From Hexactinellida sp. DTS-2022 (Eukaryota > Porifera > Hexactinellida): 64,000 nucleotides of DNA. The translations under genes were made by a program, and so were the position numbers. The DNA is taken from contig JAPNXP010000012.1 of the NCBI GenBank assembly GCA_028753945.1, positions 4,858,501-4,922,500 on the forward strand. Reading direction: 5' to 3'. Below, piece after piece: positions 39,278-49,886 of the stretch. Position 1 is the stretch's first letter. Each line of letters opens with the position of its first letter. The notes below the pieces were generated by a model that was given only the letters and a program-made list of their open reading frames with translations, was not told the origin of the DNA and ran no database searches.

Positions 39278-41800
39278 ATGGCTACCATAGAAACCTGTCC
39301 CATATCCATTGCCTCTCCTGAGTGCTCTCCTGAGTCCCGTCCCGCCAGGAGACTGGACCCGATACCCGGGGTCTCCCCAAGGGGCAAATTCAAAGAACGC
39401 ATCAACAAGATTAGATTCAAGCGCAAGCCCAGCGTAGTAGCCGAGCTCCCAATCGACCCCTCAGACGATCAGCTTACAACAGAGACTAATGACTCGGATG
39501 CTAATCTCACTCCTGACGTCATTCCCACACAAGACGACACTTCGATTGATAACCTCTTGCGTGAGTACCAAGCTTGCACAGAGGACGCGCCCCCTGACCC
39601 CCTAGACCCCACCCCAGAGCCCCCTGCCCCCCTGGACCTCTCCGGATACTCAGACGAGGTGTTAGCTGTCACACTTCTGGGCAGCGACCCGCTCAGGCCC
39701 CACGTGCACCTCTCGCACCCTCTCGTAAAGGTGACCCTCTACTGCGAAAAGTCGGGAGTCCACTTCAAGAAGAGCGAGAAAAGCCGCGCGGTCTCCTCCT
39801 ACTACGAGACAGCCAATGAGCGCGTGGACTACATTCTCCCGCAGTTGACGGAGCCCGCGGTTGTTAACACCTCGAACGGCTTCACGCCTCGGTGGGGCGA
39901 AGAGCTGGTTTTCAACGAGGACCTGTGCTACCTGCTCTCGGCGCCCTCGCTGGTGCTGCTCTTCGAGGTCCTGGAGCCGAAGGGGCGACACGGCTGGAGA
40001 CACGTGGCCTGGGCCTTCCTCAAGCTGAGAGGTGTCAAGAGCCGCGTAAACCTGGGACAGAGACTGCGTTTGCAGCTCTACAGCTACCCTGCCAGAGGCG
40101 GCTCCGGAGAGGACTCGGGATTCCGCGCTTGGTACCACGGATCCCGCGGCAAGTACCCCTCCACCCTGCACGTGTTCCCCAGAGGGGTGCGTCTGTGCGA
40201 GCAGACAGCAGCTGTTCTCCGCTCCCGCGCGCCCAACCAGCCCGAGCGCGCGGCTCTTATTCCGCAGAAGCGCGCGGGGAGCCCCGGCCTCTCCCGCGCC
40301 CCCTGGAGCCGACTCAGCGGACAGAGCTGCCGGGTCCCAAACTGCCCGCTGCTGGCCTGCCCGCTCCCGGGGGAGGGCGGGTCTGCTCTTGGGTTCTCTC
40401 CGGACGGAGGCAGCCTGGCCGTCGGCGTCTCGGCGGGAGAGCGCGGCGAGGTGCTGGTGTACGCTGTTCCCTCCTGCGAGGAGCGGGTGAGACTGAGGGG
40501 ACACCAGGGTATCATCTACGACCTCTCCTGGTCCCCCGCGTCCCTCCTGCTGCTGACCGCCTCCCAGGACGCCACGGCCCGAGTCTGGTCCCTCTCGGAT
40601 CCGGACAGACCTCTCTCCTGCTGCAAGCTGCTGCCGCACCCCTCATTCGTGTACGCCTGCGCCTTCCATCCCTCCTCCGAGACCGTCCTGCTCACGGCCG
40701 GGTTCGACGGAGTGGTGCGAGTCTGGGGCGTGGCGGCTCTGGGGGTCCACTCGGGGCGGATCCTCAGGGAGCTCCCCTCCCGCGGCGGACACGTCAACTG
40801 TCTGAGGTTCGACGGGACGGACCGGATGCTCTCCGGGGACAGCGAGGGGCGTGTCTGTATGTGGCAGACCCCAGCTGAGGAGGTGGACAGCTGGCGGGAG
40901 GTGGAGCGCCTCGAGCTGAGGGAGACCAGAGGAACAGCTGTTCGCAGCGTGTTCCCAGTCGGCCGGCGGCTGCTGCTGCACACGAGCGACGGAGCTGTCC
41001 GGCTGGTGGACCCCAGGAGACAGGCGGTCCTCAGACGGTATCTGTCCCCCTCCCCCCTCCCGCACCCGCTCTCCCGCTGCGGTCTCTCTCCCTGCCACTC
41101 ACACATATTCCTGGGGACGGGACAAGAGCTCTCCGTGTGGGGGCTAGAGACCGGCGACAAGACGCAGCTCTCTCTCCAGCAGCTGTCTCTCCCGTGTGCT
41201 CACATCTCCTGTGTGGCCTATCACCCGCAGGAGCACATGCTGGCGCTCTGCACCTACGGGGCCTCGGGGTCCCTCTTGGTGTCCAAGTACGTCTCCTCGT
41301 CTAGCCCCCTCTCTGAGTCAGAGGAGAGGCCGCGCCCCCTCGCCGCCCCCCGGGCCTCCCTCTCCGGGAACCAGTTCGCAGACACGGCTCTGCTGCTGCT
41401 GCGGGAGCGGGTCAGACAGAGACTCGACTCCATCTCTCTGGAGCCCGGTGCGTCCGACAGGAGACCACTCAGCTCCACCTGGGACTCCCTCGGGTCTCTC
41501 TCTCCGCACAGACTGATCAACAGCCCGCCCGCCATACCCGAGGAGGCGCGGCCTGACGGATACGAGTCGACCGGATCTCAAGATAAGTCCTTCTGCTCTG
41601 AGCTAACTCTGGGCATGCTGGGGAGCACCCTGGCCACCCCCGCGAGAGAATGCGGCTCCGCCACGCCCCTCTACTCCACCTCTGAGCTCGAGGAGGGCGA
41701 CTCCGAGGTGAGAGAGAGAACCAAACGGTCCGTAGCCCGCAAGAGACGCACTGTCAAGAAACAGAAATCAGTCGAAGTACATTCTATAACAGCTGAGTGA
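39278..41800 (+). CDS. AHI1: Jouberin (ciliary transition zone WD40 protein)
   Basis: A single 840-aa exon, very GC-rich. The N-terminal 120 residues are basic then acidic and disordered. The conserved pre-WD region of Jouberin is clear: LSHPLVKVTLYCEKSG...SRAVSSYYE...DYILPQLTEP...WGEELVFNEDLCYLL...WRHVAWAFLKLRG. WD40 repeats follow at about 365-680 (LRGHQGIIYDLSWSPASLLLLTASQDATARVWSL). The tail is disordered and basic (RKRRTVKKQKSVEV). Human AHI1 is 1196 aa and ends with an SH3 domain; none is present here. AHI1 acts at the ciliary transition zone with the B9/MKS complex. It lies 203 bp after SKAP on the same strand. Confidence 0.88.
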   Translation: MATIETCPISIASPECSPESRPARRLDPIPGVSPRGKFKERINKIRFKRKPSVVAELPIDPSDDQLTTETNDSDANLTPDVIPTQDDTSIDNLLREYQACTEDAPPDPLDPTPEPPAPLDLSGYSDEVLAVTLLGSDPLRPHVHLSHPLVKVTLYCEKSGVHFKKSEKSRAVSSYYETANERVDYILPQLTEPAVVNTSNGFTPRWGEELVFNEDLCYLLSAPSLVLLFEVLEPKGRHGWRHVAWAFLKLRGVKSRVNLGQRLRLQLYSYPARGGSGEDSGFRAWYHGSRGKYPSTLHVFPRGVRLCEQTAAVLRSRAPNQPERAALIPQKRAGSPGLSRAPWSRLSGQSCRVPNCPLLACPLPGEGGSALGFSPDGGSLAVGVSAGERGEVLVYAVPSCEERVRLRGHQGIIYDLSWSPASLLLLTASQDATARVWSLSDPDRPLSCCKLLPHPSFVYACAFHPSSETVLLTAGFDGVVRVWGVAALGVHSGRILRELPSRGGHVNCLRFDGTDRMLSGDSEGRVCMWQTPAEEVDSWREVERLELRETRGTAVRSVFPVGRRLLLHTSDGAVRLVDPRRQAVLRRYLSPSPLPHPLSRCGLSPCHSHIFLGTGQELSVWGLETGDKTQLSLQQLSLPCAHISCVAYHPQEHMLALCTYGASGSLLVSKYVSSSSPLSESEERPRPLAAPRASLSGNQFADTALLLLRERVRQRLDSISLEPGASDRRPLSSTWDSLGSLSPHRLINSPPAIPEEARPDGYESTGSQDKSFCSELTLGMLGSTLATPARECGSATPLYSTSELEEGDSEVRERTKRSVARKRRTVKKQKSVEVHSITAE

Positions 41801-42004
41801 CATCACTCTGTTATGACCCGGTCACTTTACTACTGATCTTATTAACTGTCCATTAATATCGGGCAATGCTTGTGCTTCTCAAGCGTTTTATAGCAAACTT
41901 AGACAAACTTATATTTAATTCTGTGTACGACGTACGTATTTATTAGCTTCGTGTGTGTAGATTTCATTTGTTTCAAGTTGTTCAGTTCTGATACCTTCAT
42001 CAGA

Positions 42005-43176
42005 ATGGAGTATATTCAGCCGCGAGTTATCCACCGAGACCTCACAGATCGGTTCAAACAGTGGCGCAACATGTACCACTCGACTGCCCACTCAGAGGAC
42101 CGACAAGACGACACCATAGCTCTGGTCATAAACACCTCCGGGTCTGCAGACGGGGGCCCTGAGAGCTCCCCTGTTAAGTCCCCTCCGGGTTGGACCGGTG
42201 CTCTTAAAGAGGTGCAGTACAACATGCAGCGAGTGCGTGACAAGCTCGGGCACCTCAAAGCGCTGCACGACAAACACCTGCACCAGCCCACCATCTCCTT
42301 CGAGCTGGGCACTGCGGACCAGGAGCAGGAAATAGAAATAGTAACCGCGGACATAACTAAGCTGTTCCACCAGAGCTACCGGAACCTGCAGCTGATCACT
42401 GCCTACACCAAGCAGCCCGGCTCCCAGCAGGAAGTCAGACTCGCTAAGAACGTTATGCACGCCGTGGCCTCCGAGATGCAGGAGCTGAGTGTGGAGTTCA
42501 AAGGGAGTCAGTCTGTGTACCTGAAGCGGAGGAAGCGGAGAGAGGAGCAGGCCGGTCAGCTGATGGACACCAGCTACTCCAGAGGTGAGCAGGGGGTAAT
42601 AATTATTTCTTGTATGAAATTACAGGAATTATGATTTTGTTCATTCAATCAATTATTTAAATTTCTCTAAATATAAAAATATATCATCCATTTTTTTCCA
42701 GCAGGTAAGTCACATTTATAGTATCATTAGTATGCTATATTTATTGTTCTTGTTCAGGGGTTAATTTCTCGGAGGAGATCCCGCTGTCGGCCGAGGCGGA
42801 GCTGCAGGAAGACATGTACGTGGTGGACAAGGGGTTCACAGGGAATCAGCTGATGCTGGTGCAGAAGGACACACAGCAGCTGCAGCAAAGAGACACGGAG
42901 ATACAGAGCATAGTGACGTCACTGGAGGATATTAATGAAATGTTCAAAGACATGGGGACCATGGTGTTGGACCAAGGGACCATTCTTGACCGAATTGATT
43001 ATAATATTGAGTCGACTGCTACTAAGATAACTGAGGCCAAAGTACAACTTGTGAAGGCGGAAAATATCCAGAAGAAATCTCGATACCTGTACGTTATCAT
43101 TGTATTGACTTGTGTTCTGGCACTGATTGTTGTTATATTCATTGTGTTAAAGGTACTAAATGTAAATGTGTTTTAA
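42005..43176 (+). CDS. STX16: Syntaxin-16
   Basis: Two exons, 42005-42584 and 42758-43176, phase 1, giving 332 aa. Exon 1 carries the Habc region with ALKEVQYNMQRVRDKLGHLKALHDKHL...EIEIVTADITKLFHQSY, very like STX16. Exon 2 has the Qa-SNARE helix (QQRDTEIQSIVTSLEDINEM...MVLDQGTILDRIDYNIE, zero-layer Gln in DQG) and a C-terminal membrane anchor (YVIIVLTCVLALIVVIFIVL). STX16 drives endosome-to-trans-Golgi transport. The ATG at 42005 (MEYIQPRVIHRDLTDRFKQW) follows an acceptor-like TTGTTTCAAG/TTGTTCAG tract. It starts 204 bp after AHI1. Confidence 0.93.
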
Positions 43177-43350
43177 GAGCTCTGTTAATTCACGAGCTAA
43201 TAGATGAAAATATCAATACCTTATGCATTCTCCAGTCTCATTTATTACAAATTAAAATGACAATTTAGAAAGTATAACCGAATCCACAGTGTACACTTCT
43301 CTTATTATGGTGTCGATTGGTAGGATTGTTATATTCTATACTTCCAAATA

Positions 43351-43492
43351 CAGTAAAACCTTTAGAAAGTGAACAGCCTGGGTTTATCATAACGTGTGTC
43401 TAAAGCAATGGAGAAATTTGGGACCGAGAAAAAATGTTCATATTTTGTAGTAGTTCATTTCTTGAAGGTGTTCACTTTTGGAGGTTTTACTG
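43351..43492. mobile_element. Pogo/Tigger-like MITE (CAGTAAAACCT ends) with TA duplication
   Basis: A 142-bp element from CAGTAAAACCTTTAGAAAGT to GTTCACTTTTGGAGGTTTTACTG-type end (position 43492), flanked by TA on both sides. It fills most of the 385-bp gap between STX16 and the desaturase gene; nothing else is seen there. A short ORF at 43396-43584 is spurious. Confidence 0.9.
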
Positions 43493-43561
43493 TAATACAA
43501 TTGCTCACTGACATATGTATGCTTGAGGTTTTAACGATGTTATTTGGAGTCAGGAGTAGCT

Positions 43562-44911
43562 ATGCCAGTGTTGCGATCGAGTAAGACGAGTGGTCTTGTC
43601 GCTGGGATCCCCAATGGCGACAGCAAGTGGCCCGTGTACCGGATGTCCGAGGTGTCCGAGCACAGCTGGAAACACGCCAGGAAATGGGTAGTTATCCGTA
43701 GCGGCGTGTATGACGTCACCAACTGGCTCTACAAGCACCCGGGGGGTCCGTGGGTACTGAAGAACTACGCTGGACAGGACGGGACGACCGCGTTCCTATC
43801 GTTCCATAAGGACCTCTCTGTTGTCGAGAAGTACATGAAGCTGTACCAGATTGGCGTGCTGCATGAGGAGGACAGGCGCGCCCTGCAGGAGACACCCATC
43901 GCATACGACTTTGCGGATCTGACGAAGAAGGCGCATGACATGAATCTGTTCCAGACGAGCTACTTGTTCTATGTTGGAATATTTCTGCATATAATTCTGC
44001 TTGAGGCGTTGGGATTCTGGGTCCTGTGCACTGTAGGCTACAACTCCTGGCTCGGCTATCTGCTTTCCGCGGTTATTCTCACCTCTTCGCAGGCGCAAGC
44101 CGGCTGGCTGCAGCACGACTTCGGACACCTCTCAGTTTTCAAGAGTAGCAGGATGAACCACGCAGCACACAAGTTCATTATTGGGTTCGTCAAGGGCGCC
44201 GCCACTTCTTGGTGGAACTGGAGACACTTTCGACACCACTCCAAGCCCAACGTCGTCGTGAAGGACCCGGATATAACGTTTCCGCAGCTGTTCGTGTTTG
44301 GTAGATTTTTCCCCGTCCTGTGGGCTAAGAAACACAAGATGGTTGCTCCGTACCAGTGGCAGCATTTCTATTTCTTCCTTCTCGGGCCGCCGATGCTGCT
44401 GCCCGTATACTTCCACTATGAGATAACCCGACACATCATAAAGTACAAGCAGTGGATGGACCTAGCTCTCATATGCCTGTTCCTGGTCAGGTTTATAGGC
44501 ATAGCGTCCTACTCACTGGGGTTCTGGGGAGGGGTGGGTCTCTACATGTTCGTCAGGTTCCTGGAGAGCCACTGGTTCACGTGGGCCACACAGATGTCAC
44601 ACATCCCAATGCACGTGTCGTACGATGAGAAGCAGGATTGGCCAACTCTGCAGACCCGCGCCTCCACAAACGTATCTCCATCTGCCTTCACCTCCTGGTG
44701 GAGCGGACACCTCAATTACCAGATCGAGCACCACCTATTCCCCACCATGCCAAGGCATAATTTCCACAAAATAACGCCATTCGTAAAGGATTTCTGCGAA
44801 AAGCACCAGCTCCCCTACACAGTGAAGAGCACCTATCGCGCGTTTGCTGACATCGTGGTGAGCATGCGCAGCTCAGGAGAGCTGTGGTACAACACTTTCT
44901 ACGAAATGTAG
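43562..44911 (+). CDS. FADS: Front-end fatty acid desaturase (FADS1/2-like)
   Basis: A 449-aa single exon from the ATG at 43562. An N-terminal cytochrome b5 domain has the haem motif HPGG (residues 59-62). The three histidine boxes are present: HDFGH (185-189), HFRHH (222-226) and QIEHH (about 388), where Q in place of the first H is the hallmark of front-end desaturases. Four membrane helices fit the fold. These ER enzymes insert delta-5 or delta-6 double bonds in long-chain polyunsaturated fatty acid synthesis; regioselectivity cannot be read from the sequence. Confidence 0.95.
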   Translation: MPVLRSSKTSGLVAGIPNGDSKWPVYRMSEVSEHSWKHARKWVVIRSGVYDVTNWLYKHPGGPWVLKNYAGQDGTTAFLSFHKDLSVVEKYMKLYQIGVLHEEDRRALQETPIAYDFADLTKKAHDMNLFQTSYLFYVGIFLHIILLEALGFWVLCTVGYNSWLGYLLSAVILTSSQAQAGWLQHDFGHLSVFKSSRMNHAAHKFIIGFVKGAATSWWNWRHFRHHSKPNVVVKDPDITFPQLFVFGRFFPVLWAKKHKMVAPYQWQHFYFFLLGPPMLLPVYFHYEITRHIIKYKQWMDLALICLFLVRFIGIASYSLGFWGGVGLYMFVRFLESHWFTWATQMSHIPMHVSYDEKQDWPTLQTRASTNVSPSAFTSWWSGHLNYQIEHHLFPTMPRHNFHKITPFVKDFCEKHQLPYTVKSTYRAFADIVVSMRSSGELWYNTFYEM

Positions 44912-45076
44912 CCGCACTAATACAGTTTTATTCTAGTTCAATAGTTTCAATCGTAATCTTTACTTTTTATAGGCCTAAAAGCGAAACTTTTCACTTATAA
45001 TTTTCGTTTTTATTCATTTTATATATTCATAGAAATATCTTTATTTTAAAGTTCAGTGTTATTCGCGTAATAGAAA

Positions 45077-45235
45077 GTCACATTTTGCACGAAAATTGCT
45101 TGCTAATATAATAGGCGAACTTATATTAGAGGAACATATAAATTCATTAACATAAAATGCTCACTTGAGAATGAAGAGTAACTTGCTAATAAATGCTATG
45201 CTATTAGTTATTAGCGCAATTGCACTGTAGTATAC
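45077..45235. repeat. Dispersed repeat, copy 2 (partner 21383-21545)
   Basis: AGTCACATTTTGCACGAAAA at the start, then TTGCTTGCTAATA, ATAGGCGAACTTATATTAGA and GGAACAT, ending GCGCAATTGCACTGTAG. Same block order as at 21383. It occupies the 396-bp gap between the desaturase and ribokinase genes. Confidence 0.7.
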
Positions 45236-45307
45236 TATTTCCCCATATTCCACAGTATGTATATTTACTCCTACTATTAATTAGTTTGCCCTATTGTTGG
45301 TAAGTAT

Positions 45308-46246
45308 ATGGAAATGAGCTTTGACATTACCGTAGTCGGTTCCTGCAACACAGATTTCATAAGTTACGTGCCTCGAATGCCGTCTCTGGGGGAAACCATT
45401 ATAGGGGACAAGTTCGAAGTGGGGTTCGGGGGGAAGGGGGCGAATCAGTGTGTGATGGCCTCTAAGCTAGGCGCTAGGGTGGGGATGGTAGCCAAAGTAG
45501 GAAATGATCTGTTCGGCAACCAAACTGTTCTTAACTTCAAGTCTCACAAAGTCGATACGACATTTGTTAAAGTTGAAGACGGCGTTTCTTCTGGTGTGGC
45601 TCCTATTTGCGTAACGCCCGGGGGGGAGAATACCATAGTCATTGTTCCGGGTGCGAATATGCTCCTCACGACAGGGGAGGTAGACGAGGCTTATGAAATG
45701 ATTAAGCTTTCTAAGGTTTTGGTGTGTCAGCTCGAGATTCCCCCCGCTGTCACCTTGCATGCGCTGAGACGCGCGAGAGACAGCAAAGTAGTTACAGTAC
45801 TTAACACGGCCCCGGCAGTGCCTATATCTAACGAGTTGTTTCTCTTTACGGACATTCTGTGCATGAATGAGTTGGAGTGCAAGTCTCTGTGTGGCATATT
45901 GCCTAGCTCCCAAGAGGAGTATAGGAATGCTATACAGCACTTCATTGATTTGGGAGCAGCGTGTGTGGTTATAACGCTAGGGGAAACTGGCGTGGTATAC
46001 GGTGAAAAGAGTTGCCCGGAGAGAATAGTTAATGTCCCAGCGCCGGTGGTTAAAGCCGTGGACACGGCTGGTGCGGGAGATGCGTTTGTAGGAGCTCTCG
46101 CTTTCTATCTCGCTTGTAAGGGAGAACTTCCGTTCGAGGAAAAGATAAGACGGTCAACTCAGATCGCATCTCTCTCCGTTACGCGGCCAGGTACACAGAA
46201 GAGCTACCAAACTAGAACTGAACTGAGCACAGATTTATTTACGTAG
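45308..46246 (+). CDS. RBKS: Ribokinase
   Basis: A complete 312-aa single exon of the PfkB family. FDITVVGSCNTDF at the N-terminus, the sugar-binding GFGGKGANQCVMASKLGA segment, PTAPAVP-like NTAPAVPISNE, and the C-terminal DTAGAGDAFVGAL, which holds the anion hole and the catalytic Asp. It phosphorylates D-ribose to ribose 5-phosphate for the pentose phosphate and nucleotide pathways. Family length is about 310-325 aa. A second ATG two codons in (MSFDITVV) could also start the protein. Confidence 0.96.
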   Translation: MEMSFDITVVGSCNTDFISYVPRMPSLGETIIGDKFEVGFGGKGANQCVMASKLGARVGMVAKVGNDLFGNQTVLNFKSHKVDTTFVKVEDGVSSGVAPICVTPGGENTIVIVPGANMLLTTGEVDEAYEMIKLSKVLVCQLEIPPAVTLHALRRARDSKVVTVLNTAPAVPISNELFLFTDILCMNELECKSLCGILPSSQEEYRNAIQHFIDLGAACVVITLGETGVVYGEKSCPERIVNVPAPVVKAVDTAGAGDAFVGALAFYLACKGELPFEEKIRRSTQIASLSVTRPGTQKSYQTRTELSTDLFT

Positions 46247-46622
46247 CCGCGTTACTATTTAATTGTTTAGTCTTCTAATTTGTCAATTAATTAATAACAT
46301 TTTGTAAAGGAATATAGTAGCGTTTTCTGCAAAATGTTTTCCAAGTGTCGTATTCTAATATTTCAAAAGTGGTATCGTAAACTAGCGACTACCTCGGGAT
46401 ATCTAGCCAGCTATCTCACTGAGATTCATAACTTATATAATTAGCAGAGACACACTAAACTCTGCGTCAAAATATATAATTAATATATATTTGGCACTAC
46501 ACGGAGCATTCTTCTCTGTATTAACAGCTAAACACAATAGATAATTATTATCAGACAATTAATATCTATCAAGTGATTATCGTCTATAACATAGCCACAA
46601 TTTATTGATTAAATACGTAGTT
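46247..46622. other. Gap between ribokinase and lipase 1
   Basis: 376 bp of AT-rich DNA with no exon or clear repeat. An ATATATAATTAATATATAT-like stretch at about 46470-46490 is near-palindromic. Confidence 0.5.
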
Positions 46623-47893
46623 ATGCTGCTACTCTTTCCAAATATAATCTTGATTATATCTCTCATTCCTCAACTGGTCGCTCTATCCACTCGGGTACTT
46701 CCTTCTGTCGGAGAGGATCCTCTCACAAACCTGCATGTGCTGCAGATCCTCAGTTACTGGGGCTATCCAGGGGAGGAGCACCATGTCGTAACGAGAGACG
46801 GTTATAACCTCACAATCCACCGTATCCCTCATGGCAGGGATAGCCCTGCTAGCAAAGGAGTCGTTTTTGTGCAGCATGGTCTGCTCTGTTCCAGTGCTGA
46901 CTTCCTACTGAATGCACCCAACCAGTCTCTAGGGTTCATGCTAGCAGATCACGGTTATGATGTTTGGCTCGGTAAATAGTAAATATAAATTATATGTTCA
47001 GACTATTCTATTATTTGTGCTTTCCATTTATTAAGCTTTTCTGTTCAGGAAATATTCGTGGTAACTTCTATTCCAGATCCCATGTGACTCTGAATCCCTC
47101 AGACCCTGAGTTCTGGAAGTTTTCCTTTGACGAACACTCCCTCATTGATCTCCCTGCTATGGTTGAGTATGTGCTTAATTACACAAACCAGTCACAACTG
47201 AAATACATTGGACACTCCCAAGGAACTCTCATGGGGTTCCTGGGATTCCCGGCTAACCAACAGCTGGCTTCTAAGATTAAGATATTTGCTGCTATGGCTC
47301 CTGTGTTATACGTGGGCCATATTAAAGGACTCCTCACGTTTATTGCTACTAATTACTTTGACTTACACTTGATAACGAAGTTGTTTGGCATACACGAATT
47401 CTTGCCTAGTGGAAAGCTTACACATGTGGCAGCTGAGCTATTCTGTGGGAAAACTCACGCATTTATTTGCGAGAGTGTTATTTTCGCCATATGTGGTCCT
47501 GATCTGAATGGGCTTAATAAGTCTCGTCTCTCTGTGTACGCGTCGCACACCCCTGCAGGCACTTCTGTACAGAACATGCTGCATTGGGGCCAAGGCGTAT
47601 TGAGAGATAATGTAACACGATTTGACTACGGGAAGAAAGAGAATATGGAAAAGTATAAGCAGCCGTACCCACCTGCTTATGAGCTTCCTTTCAACCTGCA
47701 GATACCCATTGCTCTCTACCATGGCCAGAACGACTGGCTGGTGCAACCAGATGACTATGTACGTTTGACGAAGCTACCTAAACTAGTGCGTCAGAAATAT
47801 GTAGACAAGTTTGAGCATCTGGACTTCATATGGGGCGTTGATGCCGCCAAAGAAGTCTATTCTGATATCATTGAATTGTTTGACAACTATTAG
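46623..47893 (+). CDS. Acid lipase (LIPA/gastric lipase family), copy 1
   Basis: Two exons, 46623-46971 and 47049-47893, phase 1, 397 aa, close to the 399 aa of human lysosomal acid lipase. A signal peptide covers residues 1-20. The AB-hydrolase lipase N-terminal region is clear (ILSYWGYPGEEHHVVTRDGY). The oxyanion-loop dipeptide HG is in VQHGLLCSSADF. The nucleophile elbow is GHSQG; the acid and base lie in HGQNDWLVQPDD and FEHLDFIWG. Several N-x-S/T sites occur (NLTI, NYTNQS, NVTRF). The enzyme hydrolyses neutral lipids or sterol esters in lysosomes or the gut. The first ATG is at 46623; the frame is open a little further upstream without an ATG. Confidence 0.92.
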
Positions 47894-48495
47894 AGAGATA
47901 ACTGCGTAAGTTGTATATTATATTCGTATTGAAAACTGATTTTTATTTACTTAATTTTTTATTTCCTGTTTTTCGATTAATTGTGTTCTGTATTAATTAT
48001 GTTATCTAACCAAATACGAAGTATCTTCAATTTCTCTAATTAGTACTTATATTATTTGTACTTGGTACTTTAATGTTGAATTGAAACTATGGCATTCAAT
48101 TTTTGCCGGTTATCATTTTCTAACACCTACTAATTTAACCTTTTCGCCCTGTAACTTTATACTGTCAGTACGAATTTAACAAAATCAGTGTACACACTTG
48201 TGCTATCATAGTATATACCAACTTTTGATGAGATTTTGTCTACTTTATATCTTGTATAGCATTGTATTGTTGATTTGTTGTCGATCTATTATTTGCATAT
48301 ACTTGTGTTCTAATTGCATTTCACACTTTTATTAATCTGCGTTATAAAAATCATCTTATTGAACCCAACACTGATTAATTATATGGTTTGCAAATGACTA
48401 AGTTATTATATTTGTCTATTATTATCTGATGCAACAGTATACTGTATAGTATATTTAATGTAAATGAGGTATTAGCTGTTTTGAGTTATCCAGCT
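47894..48495. other. Spacer between the two lipase genes
   Basis: 602 bp, AT-rich, unlike the DNA 5' of copy 1 or 3' of copy 2. No repeats longer than a few tens of bases seen, so the duplication junctions are not visible. Confidence 0.5.
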
Positions 48496-49886
48496 ATGCA
48501 ATTAGTTATTACCGCTTTAATCTTGATCATATCTCTCATTCCTCAACTGGTCGCTCTACCCTCTCGGGTACTTCCTTCTGTCGGAGAGGATCCTCTCACA
48601 AACCTGCATGTGCTGCAGATCCTCAGTTACTGGGGCTATCCAGGGGAGGAGCACCACGTCGTAACGAGAGACGGTTATAACCTCACAATCCACCGTATCC
48701 CTCATGGCAGGGATAGCCCTGCTAGCAAAGGAGTCGTATACTTACAGCACTGTCTGCTCTGTTCCAGTGCTGACTTCCTACTGAATGCACCCAACCAGTC
48801 TCTAGGGTTCATGCTAGCAGATCACGGTTATGATGTTTGGCTGGGTAAACATTATTTAATTTATAAGAATTAAGATTAGCATACTCTAGAACATCTTCAT
48901 TTGCAGATCCTTTAAGTACACTCGTTCCTCTCCCTCGTATTAACATGCAGAGCATTATAATTTCTAGTGTGCCATCATACTATTATAGAAAATAAGGTAT
49001 CTTGATTGTATTTATAATATTGCTATATACACTCTTAACAGGAAATATTCGTGGTAACTTCTATTCCAGATCCCATGTGACGCTGAATCCCTCAGACCCT
49101 GAGTTCTGGAAGTTTTCCTTTGACGAACACTCCCTCATAGATCTCCCTGCTATGGTTGAATATGTGCTTAATTACACAAACCAGTCACAACTTAAATACA
49201 TTGGACACTCCCAAGGAACTCTCATGGGGTTCCTGGGATTCCCGGCTAACCAACAGCTGGCTTCTAAGATTAAGATATTCGCTGCTATGGCTCCTGTGTT
49301 ATACGTTGGCCATATTAAAGGACTCCTTAGAATTGTTGCTGATAATTACTTTGACTTACATTTTATAACGAAGTTGTTTGGCATAAACGAGTTCTTGCCT
49401 AGTGGAAAGCTAACACATCTGGCAGCTGAGCTTTTCTGTGGGAAAATTGACGCATTTATTTGTGAGTGTGTAATTTTCGCCATATGTGGTCCTGATCTGA
49501 ATGGGCTTAACAAATCCCGTCTCTCTGTGTACGTATCGCACACCCCTGCAGGCACTTCCATACAGAACATGCTGCATTGGGGCCAAGGCGCATTGAGAGA
49601 TAACGTAACACGATTTGACTACGGGAAGAAAGAGAATATGAAAAAGTATAAGCAGCCGTACCCACCTGCTTATGAGCTTCCTTTCAACCTGCAGATACCC
49701 ATTGCTCTCTACCATGGCCAGAACGACTGGTTGGTGCAACCAGATGACTATGTACGTTTGACGAAGCTACCTAAACTAGTGCGTCAGAAATATGTAGACA
49801 AGTTTGAGCATCTGGACTTCATATGGGGCGTTGATGCCGCCAAAGAAGTCTATTCTGATATCATTGAATTGTTTGACAACTATTAG
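48496..49886 (+). CDS. Acid lipase, copy 2 (altered oxyanion loop)
   Basis: Two exons, 48496-48844 and 49042-49886, with exactly the same exon lengths and 397-aa product as copy 1. Coding exons are nearly identical, while the introns (77 bp in copy 1, 197 bp here) and signal peptides differ. The catalytic GHSQG, HGQNDWLVQPDD and FEHLDFIWG are intact. In the oxyanion loop, copy 1 VQHGLL is LQHCLL here (GGT to TGT), and the loop before it reads GVVYLQ for GVVFVQ. The HG dipeptide is highly conserved in this family, so activity or specificity may be changed. Tandem duplication followed by partial divergence or gene conversion is likely. Confidence 0.9.

Noticed and set aside
40084-41160. Long antisense ORFs over AHI1
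   Set aside because: Shadow frames of GC-rich coding sequence with Arg/Pro/Ser-biased text; the plus-strand frame has clear Jouberin homology.
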